Made by a program: the position numbers and the translations under genes. From Epiperipatus broadwayi (lineage: Eukaryota; Onychophora; Udeonychophora; Euonychophora; Peripatidae): a stretch of 64,000 bases of DNA. Positions 11,441 through 21,849 of the stretch are shown one piece after another. Position 1 is the stretch's first letter; every line of letters starts with the position of its first letter. Location of the stretch: positions 620,001 through 684,000 of the forward strand of contig JAQFVV010000232.1 in the NCBI GenBank assembly GCA_028023455.1, given 5' to 3'. Under the pieces are notes generated by a model. The model was not told the DNA's origin, made no database searches, and saw nothing but the letters and a program-made list of their open reading frames with translations.

Positions 11441-12667
11441 ATGTGTGAATTAATTTTTTCTGTATTGAGAAATATGAGAGACAAAAAAAGATTCAGAATA
11501 GAAAATGATTGTGCAAATGGTCATTTCAGAAATTCATCGTAAAATGACATTACTAAAAACAAAGTAGACCAAATTTTGTATTAAGAGGTATAAATTATTT
11601 ATTATCAATATTTTCAAACAAATAATTATTTCCATTGATTACTAGTTTAATTTTCAACATATAGTAATATTTGTAAATCTTATTTAAGTTATATTTCATT
11701 CAATTCTTATAAAAAAAAAATTGTGGTTAATTATCTCAATATATTGTAGATTATTTATTATGATTGTTTATCAAAGTATGTGTTTATTTATTAAAAAATT
11801 TATTTTGCTGTTTATTTTCTATATGTATTATTTTTTTTGAAATATATAAATTTATTTTTTATTATGTGTATTGTGTGGCGCAAAAATTTTAGGTTCATAA
11901 AAATGTTCATGTATATAAAGAAGTTGAAGCCCATTGTTGCAAATATATGTCTAATTCAATTTATCTTCATAATTTCTTTAAAACAATAAATAGTCCATGC
12001 TCTGATAATAAGTTAAAAGTATATTTGCAAGAGTGCCATAGGCATTTGAGCAAGAATATTGCTCAATTTTAGACTGACCAATTTATCTCTTTTAAATTTA
12101 GCTGTTTGTTAGACATTATATAATTTACAAAGAGAAAGCATTTTAGGAGATGTCTTACATGTTTGAAATAGTATAATGTCAATATTAAAATAAACAAAAA
12201 ACTTCTGTGAATGATTAAAGTTAAAAGTGAAATCTAGAATAAATTAAGAGGGCAAGTATTGACAAACTTGCTAATACCAATAATGAACAAAATATACTGT
12301 TTGAGTGCAACAAACTATTACTAAGTTATTAGAAGTTAACATACAACATACATTATAATTCAGAATAGTGTAGTGTTTAATGTCTGATCATTGGGATATG
12401 TGATATGTCTAAACAAGACAATGTTAAAAACATTGGAGGTGTATTCATATTTATTAGATTAGTGAAAATAGGTTGATTTATCTGATTTTTTAATTATTAG
12501 TCTTAATGAATATGACTTGCCTCCACAAGTCTTTAAATGACATAACAATTTCATATAAAGCATTGAAATAAGATCTTATATAAAAATAAATGAAGTTATA
12601 CAAAGGTTTCATAAATCTACGTAATCAGAAAGATGCACTCAAAAATTATAAAACCAAGAAAGCTTAC
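11441..12667. other. AT-rich non-coding stretch, probably intronic
   Basis: No ORF, RNA gene or recognised repeat. It lies downstream (minus strand) of the small exon that ends at 12668, so at least part is likely intron of that gene. Confidence 0.5.
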
Positions 12668-12757
12668 CAGGTGGTGCAACATATGGAGGAGAAGGATAGC
12701 CTGTAGGAGGTCCTTGAGTTGCATATAAACCAGAAGGCTGTTGAGGAAAAGTATTTC
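12668..12757 (-). CDS. single internal exon of a Pro/Gly/Tyr-rich host protein
   Basis: On the minus strand a 90-bp open segment is bounded by 'ttttatag' (acceptor) and 'gtaagc' (strong donor). Read with two leading bases it gives 29 codons, ending GPPTGYPSPPYVAPP, then one base: a phase 1-1 exon whose removal keeps frame. Composition stands out from the AT-rich surroundings. Such low-complexity Pro/Tyr segments occur in WW-binding proteins, scramblase or annexin N-termini and similar adaptor tails; the sequence does not decide. No second exon of the gene was found in the window. Confidence 0.6.
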
Positions 12758-13707
12758 CTATAAAACACAGAATATAAATGCAAGAAAATTAAAAACTATA
12801 ATACAATCCAAAATATTATGGAAAGTATCTCTTTTTCATATCTTATTTGAATATGCCTCCAAATATGTATTTACTATCTAAATTTCACATATCTGTATAA
12901 TTTATTTCTTCATATTTTATATCATAATTTAACTAAATTTCTAATTTTAAATATATCTATTTTATACATATACTTTCATAAAGCATTTTAATTACAATTT
13001 TTTATTTATTATACAGTGAACTTTTGATCCATCAAACATGCATCCCTCCTGCCCCCCCCCCCCCCATATTTAGTAATTATTGACACATGGATAGCTTCCC
13101 TTAAAATTTCAATCAACATTTTTATTTTATTAAAAATATAACAATAGTAATTTTATCTTTTTTACTCTCTTTTAATTCTTAGAATTTTATAATTCAAAGT
13201 TGAATTAACTTTTCTTTTTTTTTTTTACTTTGTAAAGGATTTAACTTATTCACAACCTTTTATTTTTTTCCCCTATAAGTTTAGTGGTTTTTTTAATTTC
13301 TGTTAGTTTTCTGTTAAATTTTTTAGAGATTTTGGTTGCAACATTCTATTTAAATTTTTTGCTTGGTATTTTAACAAAAAAAAAAAAATCATAAATTTTG
13401 TCCCTTAATCATATTTGAAGAAATCTATAAAAAACTCTTGCATTCTTAGCTTGCTTTATATAATCTTGTAAATTATTTCCTGTAGTTTTTAGAATAAAAA
13501 ATATCACAATCTCATTGAAAAGTTGTTGTTTTTCCCATTCTTATGGCAATTTTGGTTAAAGACATTTAATTTTTTTGTTTTTTAATTAAAAGAAAAAATG
13601 TCTGCTAATATAAAAGACTTTTAGAATAAATTGAAAGAAAACCGAGTCATTTATAATTTCAATTATTATACCTGTAAATATGTGCACCTATATATACTGT
13701 CTTATTT
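12758..13707. other. AT-rich non-coding stretch with a C14 run
   Basis: No gene seen. Contains C14 at 13052-13065 and several A/T homopolymers. Likely intron upstream (minus strand) of the exon at 12668-12757. Confidence 0.5.
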
Positions 13708-16700
13708 TTGTTTTGGCTGCAGAAAGGAGTTTGCTATTACCTGAAAGAAGACCCTTTGATTTCTCTTGGAGGCCTTAAAGGAACCGAGCAGGGCAAATTC
13801 CTAATGCCCACTCCATACATTCTTGTCATTGCAGCTATTATTACTAATGTGATTATTCATATATTATATGAACATGGATGGCTGCTCACCAACATGCATT
13901 AGCGAGTGTGGCGAGTTTATTGGCTTTTTACCTGAGTTTAAGATCAAAAAACACCAAGGCCTTTCTTCTCAGTTGCCTGATAAGGTAGAATGAATGTATG
14001 TGTAAATGATAAATATTTTCCCAATAGATATATACAATCATGAGACAAAAATAAATCATGGCCCCTATTCCCAGAGGCTGTAAAGTCGCCAACCAAGGCA
14101 GCGGTTGGTGGCCGAAGACGGAGGGTGCTAAGAATCCCCTGATTGTGACCCAGGCTGCCATTTGATGACAACTTTTTATTTAGGTAATTATAACTGCAGA
14201 CAACTTTCAAGTGAAGGAAGATTGCAAGAATTAAAAGAACTGACTTATATTAAATGGGACATTATTGGATTTTGTAAAGTTGAAAGGTGCAGAGACAATT
14301 GATTTAAAAAGTGGACATGTACTCTACTATAAAGGCACAAATATTGGAAATACAAGTGGAGTAGGATTCATTAAAAATAAAAAGTGGAAGAACAACATTG
14401 TGGAGATTGATGGTGTATCGGACAGAGTGGTAAGATTAGTTATTACAACTTAATAGCAGATACCAAATGCGGATAATTCAGGTTTATGCGCCAACAAGTT
14501 CTCATAGTGATGAAGTAGTAGAAAACTTTTATATGGATGTATAAAAGGCTTTTGATCAGAGTAAACAATATTTTAAAATTGTTATGGGAGACATGAATGC
14601 TAGAATTGGTAATAATGATGAAAGTGCTGTAGGTAATTTTGGTTATGGTAATAGAAATAAGAGAGGTCATGGACTTATGGAGTTTGTAGAAAAAGAAAAA
14701 CTTTATATTATGAATTCTTTTTTTGAAAAAAATGTTAAAAGAAAATGGACATGGAAGCATCCAAATGAAGGTACAGCAGAATTGGATTATATTTTGACAA
14801 AAAGAAAATACATATTTCAAGAATATGTTCTTAATAAATTTATCACAGCAAGTGATCATCGATTAGTAAGATGTAAGACACGTGTTAATGCAAAACTAGA
14901 GACAAAAATTATTAAGGAAAACAATATTTACAGTTGGTATTCCTAATCTTCAAAAACACTCTAATGAATTTCAATTAGAACTTACAAATTGGTTTCAAAT
15001 ATTAGTGGATTTTGAACATGATTCAGATTTGAATCAAATTAATAAGAAAATAACAGATACACTTTCAAAAACTGCAACAAAGACAGCTGGTAAAAAACAG
15101 CAGCAATGGACCAATAAAATTTCTACTGAGTCTAGAGAATTTACAAAGAAAAGAAGGAACAAGAAGATATACAAAAATGATGCATTAAAAAGGATTGAAT
15201 ACCTCGAAGACTATAAAATGGTGTGGAAAAGAATTGAAAATGATACAAGGAAGTATAACTGTGAACTAGCAAGGAAAGCTGTAGAAGAGACTAAAAGTCT
15301 CAAAAGTGTAAAACATTTTGGTATTGGTAGGAAATTTATATCTGCAATAAGGAAAAAGATGGAACTATTACTAAAAAGAGAGATTACATCATGAAATAGG
15401 TAGAAGACTTCTAACAAGAATTATATAGTAATAAAGATCAAGTACCTCCTATATCTATTATATATTCCAAATTGCCCAGAATTTTAAATGAAGAAGTGAG
15501 ACATGCAATTAAATTCATGAAGAAAGGAAAGGCTCCAGAAATGATGGAATTATAATTGATATATTAAAAGAAGCAGGTGAAGAAATAGAAAAAAATTTAG
15601 CAAAGTTATATACCAGATGACTAAATGATAAAGATGTACCAAATGATTGGAAGAATGCAATATTAATATTAATATTTTAAAAAGGTGATAAAGAATATAT
15701 TAGAAATTGCAGACCTATCAGCCTTTTATCAGTTTTATACTTTTTACCAAGATAATTACAACTTGTCTACAGAGAACATTGAATTTCCACCTACCAAGAG
15801 AACGAGCTGGATTTAAAAGTGGTTTTAGTACAGTAGATCATATCCAGGTATTGAGAGAAGTTATAGAAAGGACAAATGAATATGAGTTGTGATTATGCTT
15901 TGGATTTGTAGAATATGAAAAGGCATTTGATTCTATAAACATTTCTTCAGTGATTAAAGCATTGGATCATCAAGGTATAGATCAAGGATATTGTCATATT
16001 TTAAAGAATATTTATAAAAATGCTACAGCAACAATTAGATTATATAATGATACTAGGAAAGTCAACACTGAGAAGGGTGTAAGACAAGGTGACTACATAT
16101 CTCCACGTTTTACAGCAGTGCTGCAAGAAGTATTTTGTGGATTAAAATGGGAAGCTAAAGGAGTTAAACTAAATGGAGATTATTTAAGTCATTTAGATTT
16201 TTCAGATGATGTAGCTGTTTTTGCAAATAATGCTTTAGAGCTGCAGGAAATGTTGCAGGAGTTATCAGACGAAAGTAAGAAAATAGGACTAAAATAATGT
16301 TCAATGGATTTTCTCAAAATATGAAAATAAAGATTGATTATGACGAGTTAGAAGAAGTTAACAGCTACAAATATCTTGGTCACGATTATTAATACAGATG
16401 GAACCATAATGGATGAGATTAATCATAGAATTAAACTTGGTTGGAGTGCTTTTGGTAGAAATAACTTCATACTAAAAGAGAATATGATGCGTTTGAAAAG
16501 AAAGGTTTTTAATAAATGTGTTTTACCAGTTCTTACTTATGGATCTGAGACTTGGACACTTAATACAAGAGCAATACAGAGATTTCAGACCACTCAAATA
16601 AGTATGGAGAGATGTATGTTAGGAGTAACAAGAAGAGAGTGAAAATGCAATATTTGGATAAGAGAACAAACAGGTATTTTGACCTCATTGAAAAAAATGA

Positions 16701-16757
16701 AAAGACTGGAGTTGCACTGGACATAATGCTAGAAGAAATGATAATAGATGGACAATT
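13708..16757 (+). mobile_element. RTE-type LINE copy D, complete 5' leader, 3' truncated
   Basis: The leader begins TTGTTTTGGCTGCAG-like as in copy A. Coding homology runs to 'gatggacaatt' at about 16757, where hAT-related sequence begins, so the last about 150 bp of the family are absent. Frame breaks near 14100, 14445, 14545, 15395, 15720, 15890 and 16295. Confidence 0.9.
14190..16755 (+). pseudogene. RTE endonuclease-reverse transcriptase, copy D (broken)
   Basis: Endonuclease: GDMNARIG (Phe changed to Met) about 14590 and ASDHRLVR about 14848. RT: motif A is FVEYEKAFDS, with the catalytic Asp changed to Glu, about 15905; motif B is GVRQGDYISP about 16076; motif C is FSDDVAVF about 16199. 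Then LGWSAFGRNN about 16437 and YGSETWTLN about 16538. Not functional. Confidence 0.86.
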
Positions 16758-18042
16758 ACAATTTTCTTCACTTTTATCAGAGAATTATCGGCTGAGAGAT
16801 TTATCTTTAACCATCTTTTCATTGTAGAGGTAGAATCCTATTCCTTTAGAAGTAGACGATTACACTAATAATAATACTTGATATATTAGAAACAGATGAC
16901 TTCTTTTCTCTAAACATATTACGCTCAATTTTGAAAAACTTTCCGCTTCTGCTGAATCTACAGCAAATAGAAGCTCATTTTTAAAAAACTTCTTTCCGCT
17001 ACTGCTGAATCTACTGCAATTAGTCTGACAATATTTTTAGCTCTTTAAACACTTTCAGGAATTGCATAATTCTGGAAATTTTTTAAAATGTTTTCTCCAA
17101 AATCTTGATAATTATTAATATTAATTTGGTAATTTTAAATGTCATTAAATATGCGCAATTGTTCTTCAGCTACTTTCTGTGGAACTAGTACTTCTCCAAT
17201 ATTCCACTAATGTCGTTCCAAAAAATTGCGAAATTGTAATTTATTCCCACCTTGAAATTGGCCACAATTTGTTTTTAAATGTTCACAATCCATTAGACTT
17301 TTTTTCAAATTCATTACAATGTTTTCTAAAAGACATTCATGAAGTAGTCTGACAAATCAATGATTTTCTACAAATTTTATATTTTTGAAGGTTTCTGATG
17401 TAAATTAATTCATCAACTTTTTTTTTCCGAGCATTTGAAATAAGAGAAATTTTGATAAAAATATCAATTATCAATGCCAAATCAGTTATAAAATGTATAC
17501 TTTCAAGATGAATAAAAATAATGATGTAATACAGGCAGGCTATATTTATCCCAAAATTCTATCAATCTTTATAATTCCAATATCAAGATGTTTGGATATT
17601 TTGAAAAGGTTAATTTGGTTCTTATTGGATTGATGAAATATAATATATATCTTATCAATACATACTTTAAAAAGATTTATTTGCTTCATTTCCTTTATTG
17701 AATCATATAAAACAAGGAGGTGATGATTTAAACAGTCATATTATTGTGTTTGGAAACTTTTGCAATCCTGGTGCTCATTCCAGTTTTCTTCCAAGCATAA
17801 GTCTGGGACCATCAGAGCAAAATCCTATTAATTTTTTTGTTCTTAGTAAGCCCAACATTACTTAAACTTTCCATAACTGAAGAACATGTCTCTGCCTTCT
17901 GTTTTTCCAGTTGAAATTATTCATTAAAATTGGTGATGATGTAACTGAATGCTCAATTTTTAAGAAAAGTATAACAACTAATACACAAGATGTTGAAACT
18001 TCATTAATAATTAAACAATTTTTTAGATTATTTTCAAGAAAT
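16758..18042 (-). pseudogene. hAT-superfamily transposase relic, C-terminal part
   Basis: Minus-strand translation gives, in changing frames, LIGFCSDGPRLMLGRK near 17830-17790 and further down LIAVDSAVAERSF and DSAEAESFSKLSVI near 17040-16920. These match the hAT catalytic-core 'GFxSDGAxVMxG' block and the C-terminal dimerisation block 'STAEAERSFSKLK'. The dimerisation block occurs twice, about 60 bp apart, from a local duplication. Many stops; long dead. Role of the intact protein: cut-and-paste transposition. The remainder lies beyond the 18043-20020 insertion. Confidence 0.72.
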
Positions 18043-18639
18043 GGTTGTTTTCTCATCCCTGGTGTTCACCCCAAGATGCCCTATTTCTAGGTCAATTCCT
18101 AGAAATATACTGTTTCACCGGCCTTCACCCAACAAAAGAGAAAATTTTCTATGTTATAAACGCAGAAAAGTCCTCACGTTATGTTGGACGGAGGAGGCAG
18201 TGGCGGCGACAGAAGCCAACACAAAGAGACTTCTTTCTATGATAAAACACAGAAAAAGTTCCAGACAGCTGTCGGTTATGGCTTTTTTCTATGGTAAAAG
18301 CAAAGAGAAAGAAATGCCTTGATTGGCTGCCATGGAAGTTGATTTTGTTCATCATTTTCTCGTAATAGTAGAATATCTATTTTCTCTGTAGTTTCGTGTG
18401 AGTGTGTGTATTTGAAGCAGTCGTAGTTTTTTAAAATTTGATAAGACGTCTATTTTTTTTAATGTGTTGTAACTTACTTTACTGTTGTAAGTTTAGTAAT
18501 AATGTCCTGAAGATTCCATTACGAAGGGGTAACCCTTAAAAATTGCTTTTAAGGTTGCGGAAGGGAAAAAAATTGAAGGATCATGCGAAAAGTACATTTT
18601 CGTGAGAATTCGTCCATGACCAGTTACTTTTGCTATATA

Positions 18640-19160
18640 TATACGCACAAACAAAAACAACCCAGTGTCTAATTATTAGTAATTACTTGTCCGAAAAATA
18701 AAATTAGTCGGGTATTATTATTATTTTTTTTTGTTACATTTATTATTTCAAAATATGATTAGTTTTTATATCTACACACTAACAAAAACAACCCAGTTCC
18801 TGATTAATTACTGTCTTTTAAAAAAAAAAAAAAAAAGCAAATTCAACGGAGTTTGATTTTTCCAATGGAGTATTTGAATTACGGTTTGTTTGTTTTATAT
18901 ATACACAAGATTTACCAAAAAAAAAAAAAAAGAAACCCAACTTTCTGATTAATTACTGTCAAAAGAAACGCAAATTAGTCAGCTATCATTTTTAAATTTA
19001 GTATTTCAATAACGGTACCCTTTTTATATAGACAGATTTAACAAAAACAACCCACTTTCTGATTCATTACTGTCCCCCCCAAAAAAAAAGAAAACGGAAA
19101 TTAGTCGGGTATCATTTTTCAATCGAGACTTTCAGTGACGGTCCTTATTAATAGTAGTCG
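18640..19160 (+). repeat. tandem array of about 4 units of 115-135 bp inside the transposon
   Basis: 'acaaaaacaacccagt' followed by 'ctgattaattactgtc' and 'aattagtcgggtatcattttt' recurs near 18650, 18780, 18925 and 19030 with A- and C-tract length variation. Non-coding. Confidence 0.75.
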
Positions 19161-19184
19161 GATATCAATTCTAAATTGTAGTAT

Positions 19185-19845
19185 ATTACGTTACTTTTGA
19201 TAGATTTAGAATTACATCTTGCTTTTTTAATAAAATGACTGATTTACTCTTGACCAAAAATACCGTAACTTTAAAAAAAGACACACATAAAGTCCAAAAA
19301 CAAAATGAGAATAAGCCCCGTAACTTTAAAGACACACACACACAAACTAAAAAACAATCTAAGATTAATAAACATTGACTTATTACGTCTTGCTTTCGAA
19401 TCAAATTATTGATATACTCATGCAAAAAAAAAATACCGTAACTTTAAAAACACACACACAAACTCAAAAACAAGATAAGATTAATAAACATTGACTAATA
19501 TTACGTCTTGCCTTTGAAACAAATTATTGATTTACTCTTGCAAAAAAAATACCGTAACTTTAAAAAGAGACACATAAAGTCCAAAAAAAAAAATTCGAAA
19601 AAGCCCCGTAACTTTAAAGATGCACACACAAACTCAAAAACAAGATAAAATTAATAAACATTTACTTATTACGTCTTGCTTTTGAATAAAATTATTAATT
19701 TACTCTTGCAAAAAAAAAGACCGTAACTTTAAAAAGACACACGTAAAGTCAAAAAAAAAAAAAAAAAAATTAAAAAAACACCGTAACTTTAAAGACACAC
19801 AAACTCAAAAACAAGATAAGATTAATAAACATTTACAAAAATTAA
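19185..19845 (+). repeat. second internal array built on CCGTAACTTTAAA
   Basis: The motif CCGTAACTTTAAA appears at about 19264, 19318, 19436, 19552, 19607, 19722 and 19787, alternating with CA-rich runs, 'aataaacattgac' and 'ttacgtcttgc'. Units are of mixed length. The open frame on the minus strand across it is a by-product of the repeats. Confidence 0.75.
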
Positions 19846-20028
19846 AAAACTAACATCATATAATAGTATTAGTTAGTAGAATATTTTATTACAAATTAAG
19901 AAATCAGATGTTTTTATATCAAATCGATCACTTAGGTCCGGCCCAGAATCGATATATGTATATGTTTTTGATTAGCATCAACGCCATCCTGTGGCGAACA
20001 CCAGGGATGAGAAAACATCCCAAGAAAT

Positions 20029-20500
20029 TTATTAAATATTTCTTTTTTAATTTCCATTGCAATGAAATCAGCTAACTACTTACACAGCAATTTGTCTGAA
20101 ACTGTTTACATCTTTTTGCCAGGCTGCAAATTGTATTAAATACTCTACAATCATAACACTTAAAAATTTTACATTCATTGTATTTATTACATTTGTTATT
20201 GAACGCTGCTCATATTGTTTTAAGTTCTCTTTACAAAGTTATGAGATTTTGATAAAAAATGTTTTTTAGTTTTTTTTCCCTTAAAAAAGCTTGTATGAAC
20301 GCTTTTCTCTTTTATAAAGTCATATTTTGACAATACTCTCAACCTAACTTTTTGTTAAAAATTACCAGTTCATCCGATTTTTCTTTTAAAATTGTTATAT
20401 TGTTGCACTGTCCATCATTTAGGAAGATTATTTTCTATCGAACTCTGTTGCCTTTTTCTTCCTTTAAAGGCTGCTGCAAAAAATTTTTTAAATGTTTTAT
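20029..20500 (-). pseudogene. hAT transposase relic, N-terminal part
   Basis: Continuation of the relic at 16758-18042 on the far side of the nested transposon. The minus-strand frame has strings such as KCNKYNECKIFKCYDC (paired Cys of a zinc-finger-like region, about 20190-20140) leading into LISLQWKLKKKYLINFL. Assignment rests mainly on continuity with the better-preserved half. Confidence 0.5.
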
Positions 20501-21849
20501 TTTGATATATTATAGAGCAGTAATGGAGATGTGCTTATATATTTGAACATTTTCACTGGTTCCTCCCATGTGTGGTCATATCACAAACTTTTATAAACAA
20601 AGCACGGTGCTTATATTATTGATAAACATCAATCAGAAAAAACATTTTCTTCATTTTATTGATACTAAGCAAAAATTTCTAGCTAAATTAATAAATGGCA
20701 TAGGCTATATGTACAAATCTATTTATTAAAGGAAAGTTGTGATACAAATGTCTTAATTATCATGTGCACACTGGCATAAGTATTCCAACATGGAAGAACA
20801 TTCCATGGCTTCGTAATGAATAACATAACCCTTGAAATCCATTGTTAGTTCATGTCTTAGCTACCTATTGTTTTTATTTATCAGGAAACACCATAACACT
20901 CATAATATCTCGTGTGAATTTAGTGCATAACACAAAGCTGAAACAAATGAGAGTGCATCTTCCCCCGATTGTTTTGCATTTTTCTTTTTAAGTTGTATTT
21001 TTGTCTACTGAAGTAACAAACACAAAGGAATAAAAATGTATTTCATCAAAGCATAATGAGTTGTACAAAATACATAAATAAATATTATAAGCTTAGTTCG
21101 ATCTAATTTTTTTTTTTATCTGTGGACGGAAAGAACATTATTATAGGAGCCTAGAATATGCTGTTGCATTAAAAAGGAGTAATAAATGTAAATTTGTGAT
21201 TTCTACATTGGTGGCTGCCAAGATACCCACTTAGGGAAAAACCTTGATCACAAGTAACATTTTAACAATCGATTGGCCGAATCAACAAATTAGGCAGCGA
21301 ATCTGCTGAACCAGTGCTAATCAGCTGAATCCTACAATTGTATACACACATTTTGCAAATAATAAAAGTGGAATTTTTGAATTGTACTTACAATTACAGT
21401 TCAATTATACTTTATATGTGCTGCATTTCAGTATAAATATATTTAATTTTTAATAAATTTATTAAATATTTTTATGTATGTTTTTCTTCTTTGAAAAATG
21501 CTAGATTAAGAGTTCATTGTATTTTGAACATCAATTATTCATATTTAGTATTATAAAAATTGTTAAATATATTCAACCTAATGTTATAAATATTATAAAT
21601 ACCTGCATTACTTTATTCTTTACAAAAAAAAATAATCATAATACTTTTAACTATAAAGTGGTATTCAATTAAAAAATAATTTCTTGAATAGCAACTCCCA
21701 ATTTTAATTTTAAAAAGTATGCTATTTACTGTATAATACATATATATTCAATTCATTAACAACGTAACAAAAGATTACTAACAATCTAATTATAATATAG
21801 CACTTAGTAAACAAGTATTAGTCTACATCTGCATACAAAATCATGAAGT
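20501..21849. other. AT-rich non-coding stretch
   Basis: No convincing ORF or RNA gene. A somewhat GC-richer patch lies near 21200-21350. Nothing here could be assigned. Confidence 0.5.

Larger units (their letters stand above)
18035..20028. mobile_element. non-autonomous DNA transposon, 1,978 bp, with TIRs and 8-bp target duplication
   Basis: CAAGAAAT at 18035-18042 is repeated at 20021-20028. The element (18043-20020) has terminal inverted repeats matching 24 of 25 bases: GTTTTCTCATCCCTGGTGTT is common to both, with GGTT versus GGAT at the tips. It interrupts the hAT relic; dropping the element and one duplication joins minus-strand codons ...YLINFL and ENNLKNC... in frame. GG tips and an 8-bp duplication fit Merlin-like elements; hAT or P superfamilies also make 8-bp duplications. 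No transposase inside; it contains two internal tandem arrays. Confidence 0.88.

Noticed and set aside
13708-13902. 64-codon plus-strand frame with a hydrophobic segment in the copy D leader
   Set aside because: Copies A and G have stops or shifts at the same place; part of the LINE leader and not conserved as protein.
18041-18322. 93-codon frame at the left end of the 1,978-bp transposon
   Set aside because: Overlaps the inverted terminal repeat and has no transposase motif; a second overlapping frame is equally open. Non-coding element more likely.
19186-19425. 79-codon minus-strand frame
   Set aside because: Generated by the CCGTAACTTTAAA tandem array; no independent support.
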